Below are positions 15,531 to 24,097 of a stretch of 36,765 bases of DNA, piece by piece. The translations under genes and the position numbers were made by a program. The notes below the pieces were generated by a model. That model searched no databases. It saw only the letters and a program-made list of their open reading frames with translations, and had not been told where the DNA came from. This DNA is from Gammaproteobacteria bacterium (lineage in GTDB: Bacteria; Pseudomonadota; Gammaproteobacteria; Xanthomonadales; SZUA-36): contig JAJFLA010000017.1 in the NCBI GenBank assembly GCA_021772935.1, forward strand, positions 1 to 36,765, written 5' to 3'. The stretch's first letter is position 1, and every line of letters begins with the position of its first letter.

Positions 15531-18132
15531 TTTCATTGAGATAAATCCTTGCCAACCTGATACCGGTATCGTCTGGATCGTTTTTTATCTGGAAATCAAG
15601 CGAAATCATCAATGCAAGCATCCTGGCGTTGTTGGCGAGCACCTGGCCTTCCATTATTTCCAGACCCCGGTTGCAGGCAATTTCTATCAGTTTCTGCATT
15701 AACAAACGAGCGATCCCTTTTTTCTGCCACCGGTCTGAAATCACCAGCGCAAATTCACAGCTTTTTTTGTCCGGATTTGTCATGTACCGGGCTACACCAA
15801 GCTCTTCCTCACCATCACCGTTGGGTTTAACCGCAACCAGGGCCATTTCATTGTGGTAATCAATCTGGGTGAGCCGCACAAGCATTTCCAGGCTCAGTTC
15901 TCGAATAGAATACATGAATCGAAAATATCTCGATTCGCTGGATAAACCACGCACAAATTGCTGCTCTATCTCGGCATCCTCCGGCCGGATCGGCCGAATG
16001 ATAATATCCGTGCCATCATTCAATTGTACCGGCACAACGAGGTGTGCCGGGTAAGGGTGAATGGCGAGGTGGTGGTATGGGTCGGTGGACGGTTTCGGCT
16101 TATCTACCCAGATACGAGCAGCCAACGCAACGACCCCGTTTTCATCCACCAACAGGGGGTTGATATTCAACTCCTGAAGCCAGGGCAGCTCACATACAAG
16201 GTTGGAAACCCGCAGCAAAATATCTATCAGTAACTCCATCTTTGCAGCTGGCTGATGCTGGAAGCCGGTCAACATTTTGGCTGCTTTGGTGCGACCAATG
16301 AGATCCTGGGCCAATCTTCGGTTAAGTGGCGGTAACGAAACAGCCAAATCTGCCATGATTTCGCAATGGGCACCACCGCTGCCAAAGCGGATAACCGGGC
16401 CAAAACCCGGGTCCCGTACGATGCCAAGCGTCAGCTCCAGAGTGTTTGCATAACCGCTCGTGCTCTGATCGGCTATATGCGTAAACTGGTTTTGTGCGCA
16501 CGGGATTCGAAATGCCTTTAACACGGCCATCGACTCCAGTTCCGTCAGTGCTTTACGGTGCTGACTCAGAACCTGTTCTATAAGCTGACGTGCTGCCTCT
16601 ATATCCGGTGGCTCTTGTCCGGAGGTCAGTTTTGCCGGTGTCTGCAATAACAACTTTTGGTTTCTGTTGTAAGCACCAATAAACGAAAATGCGTCTACAG
16701 CATTTTCCAACATGTTGAAATCTGCGATACGAGCCTTTTTCAGTGCTTGCCGCGCATCTTCGAGCTGCTCACCACCCATCCAACTGGTTAATATGGGCTT
16801 TTTACTCTTTGCTGCTGATTCAATCACCGCTTCCGCCACCTGGGTCGCTTGTGTCATGGCCCGTGGGGTGAGGATGACAACAGCACCATCCACACCGGGG
16901 TCCCCAAGACAGATATCAAGTGCTGCCTGATACCGCGCCGGTGGTGCATCACCGAGGATGTCCACCGGATTTTTATGCGACCAGGCTTGCGGCAATACGC
17001 TGTTCAATGCGGCGATGGTTTCCGGGCTCAGTTTACTCAGCTCAATTCCCCGGTCGGTCGCTCGGTCTGCCGCCAACACACCGGGGCCTCTGCCATTGGT
17101 GATGATCACCAGGTGTTCAGACGCTGCACGATAGTGTGAGGCGGAAAGCGCCTTGGCAGCAGCAAAAAGTTGACTGACACTTTCTACCCGCAACACCCCT
17201 GAACGTGAAAGCGCGGCAGAAAATGTAGCGTCGCTGTCCACCAGCGCACCACCGTGTGACCTGGATGCTTCCATACTGGCTGCGTGATGACCGACCTTTA
17301 GAGCAATAACAGGTTTGATACGTGCGGCTGCGCGTAAACTGCTCATCAAGCGCCGTGAATCCGTTATATCTTCAATATAAAGCAGGATGCTTTTGGTCAG
17401 GGGATCAGCAACCAGGTAGTCAAGATAGTCACCAATATCGAGATCTGCACAAAAGCCAGTGGCAACCACTGCTGAAAACCCGATATCGTTCATTTCCGCC
17501 CAATCAAGAATGGCTGTACAGATCGCCCCTGATTGAGAAACGAAGGCCAGGTTTCCCGCCTTGGCAACGCTGTGACCAATCGTAATATTGAGATGTTGGT
17601 CCGGTCGCGTTATGCCAACACAGTTGGGGCCCATCATACGAGCGCCATAGCGCCTGACCAGGTTGCTTACGCGATCTTCGAGTCGCTGACCAGCCTCCCC
17701 CGCCTCACGAAAACCGGCCGACAGAATCAACATCATCTTGATGCCCTTTTCACCACAGGCTTTCACGATATCGGGAATGGTGGCTGCGGCTGTCATAATG
17801 ACTGCCAAATCGACTATTTCGTTGATCTCATCCAGGGAAGTAAAAGTCTTGTTTCCCTGCACCGTGTCGACATCGGGATCGACGACAAAAATTCGACCCT
17901 GATAGTTTGATGAAAACAAATTACGCAATACCACACCAGCAATAGAACCTTCGCTGTCGCTTGCACCGAACAACACAATACTTTTTGGTGTAAATAGTGT
18001 TGTTAAATAGTGTGTACTCATGGGTGGCAATGATGCCACAAATAGCGGCTTGCGCGACTGATTCCAGAGACGGCGCCAGGCGTGGGTAAGCTGAAGACCG
18101 GCCGAGCGCTCGGCCGGTTTAGTTGTTTTCAC
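15511..18132 (-). CDS. PatZ-like NDP-forming acyl-CoA synthetase fused to GNAT acetyltransferase
   Basis: An 873-residue protein. Residues about 43-330 are the CoA-binding and succinyl-CoA-ligase-like domains (FTPKSIVLFGASDSEGS at the start, GPNCVGI, FVSQSGAI), with the phosphorylatable His293 in SRSHGGALVDSD. Residues about 340-495 are the second ligase-like domain. Residues about 515-680 are an ATP-grasp part, and 705-873 a GNAT domain (IIRPIRPEDAE, then KGIARLLMQKLIEIA). This order is that of protein acetyltransferase PatZ/Pat. The ATP-grasp N-terminal part seems to lack about 60 residues between RIPCAQNQF and LELTLGIV, including the usual Lys and HK-D-GGV motif. The GTG at 18132 has no ribosome binding site; ATG at 18021 (MSTHYLTTLF) fits the family start better. 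Confidence 0.85.
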   Translation of the reverse strand: MKTTKPAERSAGLQLTHAWRRLWNQSRKPLFVASLPPMSTHYLTTLFTPKSIVLFGASDSEGSIAGVVLRNLFSSNYQGRIFVVDPDVDTVQGNKTFTSLDEINEIVDLAVIMTAAATIPDIVKACGEKGIKMMLILSAGFREAGEAGQRLEDRVSNLVRRYGARMMGPNCVGITRPDQHLNITIGHSVAKAGNLAFVSQSGAICTAILDWAEMNDIGFSAVVATGFCADLDIGDYLDYLVADPLTKSILLYIEDITDSRRLMSSLRAAARIKPVIALKVGHHAASMEASRSHGGALVDSDATFSAALSRSGVLRVESVSQLFAAAKALSASHYRAASEHLVIITNGRGPGVLAADRATDRGIELSKLSPETIAALNSVLPQAWSHKNPVDILGDAPPARYQAALDICLGDPGVDGAVVILTPRAMTQATQVAEAVIESAAKSKKPILTSWMGGEQLEDARQALKKARIADFNMLENAVDAFSFIGAYNRNQKLLLQTPAKLTSGQEPPDIEAARQLIEQVLSQHRKALTELESMAVLKAFRIPCAQNQFTHIADQSTSGYANTLELTLGIVRDPGFGPVIRFGSGGAHCEIMADLAVSLPPLNRRLAQDLIGRTKAAKMLTGFQHQPAAKMELLIDILLRVSNLVCELPWLQELNINPLLVDENGVVALAARIWVDKPKPSTDPYHHLAIHPYPAHLVVPVQLNDGTDIIIRPIRPEDAEIEQQFVRGLSSESRYFRFMYSIRELSLEMLVRLTQIDYHNEMALVAVKPNGDGEEELGVARYMTNPDKKSCEFALVISDRWQKKGIARLLMQKLIEIACNRGLEIMEGQVLANNARMLALMISLDFQIKNDPDDTGIRLARIYLNERVRVTT

Positions 18133-18178
18133 GCTTGAGCTTTAGAAGAACATCCACCTGAAAGCTGTATTTCACGGG

Positions 18179-18345
18179 CTAGCAGCCTGTCGGACTTGAC
18201 CGATCGTAGCGAGAGAAAGTCGATTTGAGTCAGATTTTTCATTCTTTTAAGGAGAATAGCACCGCTATTTGACGCAAAAGAGTGGGAAATCTGGCCAAAC
18301 TCGTGTTTTTCGCAGTAGATCATGTTAAGCCCGACAGACTGCTAG
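18179..18345. mobile_element. palindromic MITE-like element flanked by CTAG
   Basis: The left end CTAGCAGCCTGTCGGACTT (18179-18197) and right end AAGCCCGACAGACTGCTAG (18327-18345) are inverted repeats with two mismatches in 19. CTAG at both edges could be a 4-base target duplication. The two halves are imperfectly complementary along their whole length: for example, the 28 bases starting with CGATTTGAGTCAG pair with those ending CCAAACTCG at 22 of 28 positions. The 167-base element could fold into one long hairpin. There is no transposase gene, so it would move in trans. It lies 47 bases upstream of the GTG of the PatZ-like gene and may affect its expression. Confidence 0.65.
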
Positions 18346-18477
18346 AACACCAAAAACTGCGCTTGATAACAACGGTGGTTTAAGCCATTTGCTGTAGAGA
18401 CGCATCAAATACACATACGAACGTAACCATGTTGCTTGAACAAGCGTCTGTTAGTTGAATGAATCGGGGATAATATA

Positions 18478-19755
18478 TTGAAAATTGCTGACACTTCGGG
18501 GCAAGACATAGCAGTACCGGCGAGATCACGAACGCGGAAGCGGGTCGTGGTTGGTACTGGCATACTGGGTTTGCTTCTCATCGCCTGGCTGCTGACGCCA
18601 TCACTGCAACGCTGGGCAAGCTCCAGCATATCCGTGCCAAGGGATCGCTTGAGACTCGCCGTGGTGGCGCGAACAGACCTGGTGCGGGATGTCTCGGTCC
18701 AGGGACGTGTCGTGGCTGCTGTCAATCCGTCACTTTTTGCACCGGTGGATGGCACTATCACCCTACTGGTGGAGGCAGGCTCAAAAGTCAGCAAGGGCCA
18801 ATCCCTGGCGCTGCTGGATAGCCCAGAGCTGCAAAACCAGTTTCAGCAGGAACAATCTACGCTCGACAGCCTGAGTGTAGAACTTGACCGACAACGCATT
18901 GAAACCAAGCAAAAAGCCCTGGATAACCAAAAGAACATTGATCTCGCCAGTGTCACGCTGGTTGCGGCTGAACGCGAGCGTCGTCGGGCTGAGTCGGGTT
19001 ACAAAATTGAAGCTATTTCTGAATTGGACTTCGAAAAAACCAAGGATGACCTTAAGACCGCAACATTGGCACACAATCACGCGGTGGCCGACGCCCAACT
19101 GGATGCAGAGCGTCTTGCCTTTGAACTGAAAACACGCGAGCTGCAAGTCGAGCGTCAGTCACTACTGGTGAAAGATTTGTTGCGTCAGGTCGATGAACTG
19201 GACATGCGTTCTCCAGTTAACGGGATTGTTGGCAATCTGATGGTGGACCAAAAGTCTGCAGTCAACCGAAACCAGGTGATGATGTCGGTTGTTGACCTGT
19301 CTGCATTCGAAATCGAGGCGCAAGTTCCTGAAAGTTATGCCGACGACCTGGGTCTTGGAATGGATGCGGAAGTACTGGTTGGCAATCAAAAATACCCCGC
19401 ATCACTGGTTTCAGTCTCACCTGAAATTATCCAGAACCAGGTCAGTACACGGATTCGATTTACCACGGGCATGCCGCCCGGTTTGAGGCAAAACCAACGA
19501 CTCACGACCCGCATCCTGATGGAAGAAAAGAAAAACGTGCTTACGCTTCAACGGGGTCAGTTCCTGGACAGCGGCGGAAGTCGTATTGCCTATGTCCTCG
19601 ACGACGACAGCGTCGCCCATCGCCGGTCTATCGAGATCGGCGCGCGCAGCCTTGCAGCAGTAGAGGTCAGCAAAGGCCTGAAAGAGGGTGAAACGGTTGT
19701 GATATCAAGTATCGATCAATTTCGCAGCGCGGATTCCGTGTTGGTAACCAATTAA
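18478..19755 (+). CDS. MacA/HlyD-type periplasmic adaptor of ABC exporter
   Basis: A 425-residue membrane fusion protein. The TTG at 18478 is supported by GGGGA seven bases upstream. One N-terminal membrane helix (residues 23-40) anchors it. A lipoyl half-motif (VDGTITLLVEAGSKVSKGQ) is followed by a long coiled coil (residues about 120-235) and the second half-motif (MRSPVNGIVGNLMV). Beta-barrel and membrane-proximal domains follow (SVVDLSAFEIEAQVPES and onward). It is the first of four genes transcribed together with an ATPase and two permeases. The adaptor would link the inner-membrane ABC complex to an outer-membrane TolC-like channel not encoded here. Confidence 0.88.
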   Translation: MKIADTSGQDIAVPARSRTRKRVVVGTGILGLLLIAWLLTPSLQRWASSSISVPRDRLRLAVVARTDLVRDVSVQGRVVAAVNPSLFAPVDGTITLLVEAGSKVSKGQSLALLDSPELQNQFQQEQSTLDSLSVELDRQRIETKQKALDNQKNIDLASVTLVAAERERRRAESGYKIEAISELDFEKTKDDLKTATLAHNHAVADAQLDAERLAFELKTRELQVERQSLLVKDLLRQVDELDMRSPVNGIVGNLMVDQKSAVNRNQVMMSVVDLSAFEIEAQVPESYADDLGLGMDAEVLVGNQKYPASLVSVSPEIIQNQVSTRIRFTTGMPPGLRQNQRLTTRILMEEKKNVLTLQRGQFLDSGGSRIAYVLDDDSVAHRRSIEIGARSLAAVEVSKGLKEGETVVISSIDQFRSADSVLVTN

Positions 19756-19777
19756 TCAGAGAATGCAGGAAAAAAAT

Positions 19778-20479
19778 ATGCTCAGTATGCAAAACATATC
19801 CATGGTCTATCGCGCCGGCATGGTTGAGACCCACGCTTTGAGGGAGTTTTCACTTGAGGTCGCTGAAGGTGATTTTGTTTCTGTGACCGGCCCTTCCGGC
19901 TCAGGTAAAACAACATTTCTGAATATCGCTGGCTTGCTGGAGCAGTTTACAGACGGACGATATGAATTGGATGGCCGCGATGTTTCCGGCTTGTCCGATA
20001 CCGAATCTTCTGCGGTACGTAATGAAAAAATCGGTTTTGTGTTCCAGAGCTTCAACCTGATCCCAGACCTTAACCTGTTCGACAATGTCGACGTACCTTT
20101 ACGTTATCGTGGATTTAATGCAGCAGAACGTAAGCGCCGCATCGAGAAAGTTCTGGAAACGGTCGGTCTGGCTTCACGCATGAAACATTTGCCATCGCAA
20201 CTTTCTGGCGGTCAACAACAACGTGTTGCGATTGCGCGTGCATTAGCAGGAGAACCCCGCTTTTTGTTGGCTGATGAACCGACTGGAAATCTTGATTCGC
20301 ACATGGCCATGAGCGTCATGGAACTGATATCTGAAATTAATAGCAACGGCACCACCATCATTATGGTGACCCACGACCCCGTGCTGGCAGAGATGGCCAG
20401 CCGTAACGTACACATACTCGACGGACGTGTCAGTGATGACCACCCGGACATTCAGATAGCCCAGGCGGCCACAGCTTAA
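19778..20479 (+). CDS. MacB/LolD-type ABC transporter ATPase
   Basis: The protein of 233 residues, from the ATG at 19778, which has AGGA seven bases upstream; the in-frame ATG at 19763 lacks a site. It carries all ABC motifs: Walker A GPSGSGKTT, Q-loop GFVFQSFNLIP, signature LSGGQQQR, Walker B FLLADEPTGNLD and the switch His in VTHDP. The sequence type is that of LolD/MacB/FtsE ATPases, which work with FtsX-like permeases in mechanotransmission rather than classic transport. Its neighbours on both sides confirm this. The operon has only 10-base gaps downstream. Confidence 0.93.
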   Translation: MLSMQNISMVYRAGMVETHALREFSLEVAEGDFVSVTGPSGSGKTTFLNIAGLLEQFTDGRYELDGRDVSGLSDTESSAVRNEKIGFVFQSFNLIPDLNLFDNVDVPLRYRGFNAAERKRRIEKVLETVGLASRMKHLPSQLSGGQQQRVAIARALAGEPRFLLADEPTGNLDSHMAMSVMELISEINSNGTTIIMVTHDPVLAEMASRNVHILDGRVSDDHPDIQIAQAATA

Positions 20480-20489
20480 GGAGCAACTC

Positions 20490-21803
20490 ATGTTTTCCTA
20501 TTACCTCAAGCTTGGCTGGCTCAGTATTCGACGCAATCCACTACTGAGCACACTGATGGTCGCTGCCATCGCCGTCGGCATCGGTTCCTGTATGACCATC
20601 ATCACCGTCAACTACATCATGTCCAGCAACCCGATACCACAAAAATCAGACCAGTTGTTTTATGTGCAGCTCGATAGCTGGGACCCCAACAACGAGGATG
20701 ATGACGGTTTCGAACCACCGGAACAGGTCACCTACCTTGACGCCATGGCATTGATGAAAGCCGACAAAGCCTATCGACAAATTGCCAGCAACCGTTCCGG
20801 CCTGGTACTTGAACCCCAGGGTGAAGGTGAAAGACCATTTGCTGTCGACACCCGCAACACCTGGGCTGATTTTTTCCCCATGTTTGACCTGCGCTTTATC
20901 TATGGCAGTGGCTGGGATGATTCAGCGGATCGTAATCTGGAAAGGGTTGTTGTGCTCAGCAAAGAAATTAACGAACGGGTGTTCGGCGGTGAGGACTCAG
21001 TTGGCCGCAGCGTACGCTTGAATGGCATGGATTTCCAGGTCGTGGGGGTGATAGATGAATTCCTGCCCGTTCCAAAATTTTATGATGTCACCAACGGAGC
21101 TTTCAATGAGCCGGAGGAAATATTTATTCCTTTCAATATCTCCGTGGAGTATGAATTTCCTCGAAATGGCAATACAAACTGCTGGAAAACCCCGGACGGT
21201 GATGGTTTCGAAGCATTTCTGAACTCTGAATGTGCCTGGATACAATTCTGGGCTGAACTCAGAAATGAAACAGAAAAACAGGACTACATGACTTTTCTCA
21301 ACGCCTACGCTGAACAGCAGAAAGAACTTGGCAGGTTCCCAAGACCACTTAACAACCAGCTCAGCAACGTCATGGAATGGATGGAAAAACAGGAAGTCGT
21401 GGATGACGATGCCCAGGTAATGCTTGGCCTGTCACTATTGTTTCTACTGGTTTGCCTGCTTAACACTATTGGCTTGTTATTGGCGAAATTTCTCGGCAAG
21501 TCGGGTGATATCTCATTGCGCAGAGCGCTTGGCGCCTCGCGATCCAGCCTGTTCATTCAACACATGATTGAGTCCGGCCTGATTGGTCTCGGTGGCGGTG
21601 TTCTCGGTCTCGGCCTTACCTGGCTGGGTTTGCGTGGCATCGAGATGTTATTTGGTGATTTTGTTAAAAACCTGGTTGGCCTGGACTGGGTCATGGTCTT
21701 GACGGCTATCGGCCTGGCCATACTGTCCGCGCTATTGGCTGGCCTTTACCCCACCTGGCGAGCGTGCAGAATCGCACCCGCCAGCCAACTAAAAATTCAA
21801 TAA
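20490..21803 (+). CDS. FtsX-like (MacB-type) ABC permease, first copy
   Basis: A 437-residue permease with MacB topology: one N-terminal helix (residues about 15-45), a large periplasmic MacB_PCD domain (about 46-310) and three C-terminal helices (about 312-340, 362-390 and 400-425). AAGGAG precedes the ATG. The C-terminal core includes ISLRRALGASRSSLFIQHM, the conserved coupling-helix region of FtsX/LolC proteins. The periplasmic part has an acidic stretch (DPNNEDDDGFEPPE). It is paired with a second, non-identical permease immediately downstream, so the complex is probably a heterodimer. Confidence 0.9.
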   Translation: MFSYYLKLGWLSIRRNPLLSTLMVAAIAVGIGSCMTIITVNYIMSSNPIPQKSDQLFYVQLDSWDPNNEDDDGFEPPEQVTYLDAMALMKADKAYRQIASNRSGLVLEPQGEGERPFAVDTRNTWADFFPMFDLRFIYGSGWDDSADRNLERVVVLSKEINERVFGGEDSVGRSVRLNGMDFQVVGVIDEFLPVPKFYDVTNGAFNEPEEIFIPFNISVEYEFPRNGNTNCWKTPDGDGFEAFLNSECAWIQFWAELRNETEKQDYMTFLNAYAEQQKELGRFPRPLNNQLSNVMEWMEKQEVVDDDAQVMLGLSLLFLLVCLLNTIGLLLAKFLGKSGDISLRRALGASRSSLFIQHMIESGLIGLGGGVLGLGLTWLGLRGIEMLFGDFVKNLVGLDWVMVLTAIGLAILSALLAGLYPTWRACRIAPASQLKIQ

Positions 21804-21813
21804 GGGACAGCTC

Positions 21814-23025
21814 ATGGAAATAGGACCCATCTGGCGCGCCATGATGCGCAACAAGACCGGTGCGATTCTGATTGCGCTGCAGATAGCGGTAACCATGGCC
21901 ATCATGGTCAACGCCATCTCCATCATGCAGGAGCGTGGCCGTGTGATGTCGCGATCCAGTGGCATTGATGAGCACAACATCTTTGTCATTACCAGTGTCG
22001 GCTTTGCTGAGGATTTCAACGAACGTATAACCATCGAAGAAGATCTCGCCATGCTACGCGTGATGCCCGGTGTGGTTAATGCCATTCAGTCAAATTCGGT
22101 ACCATTATCCGGGGGTGGCTGGTCAATGGGTCTGCAAACCGAACCCGGTGCGGAAATCGAAGGCACCGGCGTAGCTATCTATTTTGTCGATGAACATGGA
22201 ATAGATACTTTCGGACTCAATTTGGTGGCCGGGGAAAATTTTGATGCCACTGACATTACGTGGCGTGAACGCTCTGACACCGACTGGCCTGACAAGACCA
22301 TTATCACGCGCGCCATGGCAGAAACCTTGTATCCGGATGACCCGGATGGCGCCTTGGGCAAGACGGTATACATCAGTGACACAGAACCGCTTACCATCAC
22401 CGGTATTATCGAGCAGATGCAAGCGCCATGGAATTCATGGGACGGTGTCGAGCGTGTCATGCTGGCACCAACACATACACTGTTTGGAGCCACACGCTAT
22501 ATCATCCGCACCGAACCTGGTATGCGTGACAGCCTGATGCCGCAAGTTGAAGAATTATTGGCTGAACGTAACAAGAATCGCATCGTGCGTTCCATGCGCT
22601 CCATGGATGAGATCAGGGAAAGAAGTTACCGTGGTGACTCCTCGATGATAACGATATTGACTTTTACTATCGTACTGCTGATTGCGGTGACATCACTGGG
22701 CATTGTTGGCCTGGCCAGTTTCAGCGTCAACCGCCGGACCAAACAAATTGGTACCCGACGTGCGCTGGGCGCAAGTAAAGTGGCCATCCTGCGTTATTTC
22801 ATGACGGAGAATTTCATCATCAGCTTTCTTGGCGTTCTGCTTGGGGCGGGTCTGACCATCGGCCTGAATATACTCATGATTGAAGCCTTCAGTCTCACAC
22901 GGATCGCCTGGTACCTGGTGCCGGTAGCGATGTTAATGCTGCTGATGGTCGGGCAGGTCGCAGTATTCGGACCGGCAAGAAGAGCGTCATCGGTACCGCC
23001 GGCAGTGGCGACCAGAACTGTTTAG
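21814..23025 (+). CDS. FtsX-like (MacB-type) ABC permease, second copy
   Basis: A 403-residue protein with the same layout as its neighbour: an N-terminal helix (IGPIWRAMMRNKTGAILIAL and on), a periplasmic domain of about 230 residues, and three C-terminal helices with the coupling motif KQIGTRRALGASKVAILRYF. AAGGGA precedes the ATG. It is shorter in the periplasmic part than the first permease. It closes the four-gene export operon; an inverted repeat at 23050-23072 follows. The substrate is unknown; related systems export peptides, lipoproteins or macrolides. Confidence 0.9.
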   Translation: MEIGPIWRAMMRNKTGAILIALQIAVTMAIMVNAISIMQERGRVMSRSSGIDEHNIFVITSVGFAEDFNERITIEEDLAMLRVMPGVVNAIQSNSVPLSGGGWSMGLQTEPGAEIEGTGVAIYFVDEHGIDTFGLNLVAGENFDATDITWRERSDTDWPDKTIITRAMAETLYPDDPDGALGKTVYISDTEPLTITGIIEQMQAPWNSWDGVERVMLAPTHTLFGATRYIIRTEPGMRDSLMPQVEELLAERNKNRIVRSMRSMDEIRERSYRGDSSMITILTFTIVLLIAVTSLGIVGLASFSVNRRTKQIGTRRALGASKVAILRYFMTENFIISFLGVLLGAGLTIGLNILMIEAFSLTRIAWYLVPVAMLMLLMVGQVAVFGPARRASSVPPAVATRTV

Positions 23026-23049
23026 AAAAACACCCGTTAACATAACCGT

Positions 23050-23072
23050 AAGGGTCCCAACCGGGGCCCTTT
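23050..23072. terminator. bidirectional terminator-like hairpin
   Basis: AAGGGTCCC and GGGGCCCTT pair with one mismatch around the loop AACC, followed by TT on the plus strand. It sits 24 bases after the permease stop and just after the stop of the convergent radical SAM gene, where a shared terminator would be expected. The T run is short. Confidence 0.5.
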
Positions 23073-23076
23073 GCTG

Positions 23077-23967
23077 TTAAAGCCCGCGCAGATACTCCGG
23101 GCGTAAGTGTACCGAGCTGGGATTGTCCAGTGCCGCGCGTACGGTCTGAAGCAGACGGGGTTTGTCCCTGCCAAGGTTTCCTTTAAGGATCAGGTAATTG
23201 GAGGCGTGATCGCTGCGGAAAATAGTGTTTTCAAGTTCCAGATTATCTAAAAGCCAATACATTTCCAGGAACAGACCCGCTTGATCCAAAGCCTCAAACT
23301 CGCCGCCGAAACCTTGCTGATAACGTCCCACTCCGGCGGGAAAACTGACAACCAGCGTAGACAGGTATTCCGGTTGTGCTGCCGTCATCAATCGACCGGA
23401 GTTAACCGCGTGTTGCTCACTGTATCGCTTGCCACCCATGCCATTGAGAATCATCACGGAGCTTTTTGCACCTGCTGCTTTTATTTTTTTCAATGCGGCC
23501 AGTGAAGTATCAAAATTCTCACCCTTGTTGACGCGCTCCAGCACCAGGTTGTCGCCGGACTCGCAACCGACATAAAAAAGGCTCAGACCCATGCTGTTGA
23601 GTTCGGCCAGCTCATCGACCGTCTTGTTTTTCAGGTTTCGTGGCAAACAATAAGAAGAAACACGCTGCACATCAGGCAGGTACGCATTGATTGCCTGCAT
23701 GATCATCTTCAAACGCCGAAACGAAAGCGTCATGGCATCACCATCAGCCAAAAAAATGCGTCGAACAGGCTCAGCTGACGCTACGACTGCAGCCAGCTCC
23801 TGCTCAATTTCCTGTTGTGGTTTGAAACGAAAACGCTTCTGTGGCTGTGTGTACATCTCGCAAAATGTGCAGTTGTTCCAGCTACAGCCGTTGGTCACCT
23901 GCAAAATCAGGCTGTAGGCCTCTGAAGGTGGCCGGAATACGGGTTCAACGTAGGGAATCTGCATCAT
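23077..23967 (-). CDS. radical SAM protein
   Basis: A 296-residue enzyme. The cluster-binding motif is CSWNNCTFC (C-x4-C-x2-C, Cys28/33/36), the variant spacing seen in some radical SAM subfamilies. It is followed by FLADGDAMTL (GGE-like position), VSSYCLPRNL, LFYVGCESGDN and SSVMILNGMGG, all typical TIM-barrel positions. The reaction is unknown; the single 4Fe-4S motif with no C-terminal cofactor domain places it near the uncharacterised Elp3/HemN-like proteins. The start ATGATG lacks a clear ribosome binding site. It lies downstream of the RND genes on the same strand, with a repeat-rich 130-base gap, so co-transcription is uncertain. Confidence 0.85.
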   Translation of the reverse strand: MMQIPYVEPVFRPPSEAYSLILQVTNGCSWNNCTFCEMYTQPQKRFRFKPQQEIEQELAAVVASAEPVRRIFLADGDAMTLSFRRLKMIMQAINAYLPDVQRVSSYCLPRNLKNKTVDELAELNSMGLSLFYVGCESGDNLVLERVNKGENFDTSLAALKKIKAAGAKSSVMILNGMGGKRYSEQHAVNSGRLMTAAQPEYLSTLVVSFPAGVGRYQQGFGGEFEALDQAGLFLEMYWLLDNLELENTIFRSDHASNYLILKGNLGRDKPRLLQTVRAALDNPSSVHLRPEYLRGL

Positions 23968-24032
23968 GTGTTGAACATGAGGCCTGCGACATGGGTTTTA
24001 AACTCAGGCGTAAACCCGACAATACTCAGGTG

Positions 24033-24090
24033 CCAGGGGTCAGAGCCCAATTTCTTCGCACCAGGGGTCAGAGCCCTGGCTCTGACCCTG
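24033..24090. repeat. CCAGGGGTCAGAGCCC repeats and hairpin (REP-like)
   Basis: The 16-base unit CCAGGGGTCAGAGCCC occurs twice as a direct repeat (24033-24048 and 24061-24076). The second copy forms a hairpin with GGCTCTGACCCTG (24078-24090), with one bulged G. The GGGTCAGAG core is shared with the repeats at 15446-15530. It lies just beyond the stop of the RND adaptor gene (minus strand) and may also end its transcript. Confidence 0.65.
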
Positions 24091-24097
24091 ACTTCTT

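Noticed and set aside
18129-18323. 64-residue minus-strand frame
   Set aside because: It lies almost wholly within the palindromic MITE-like element and the gene start region; a by-product of the repeat.
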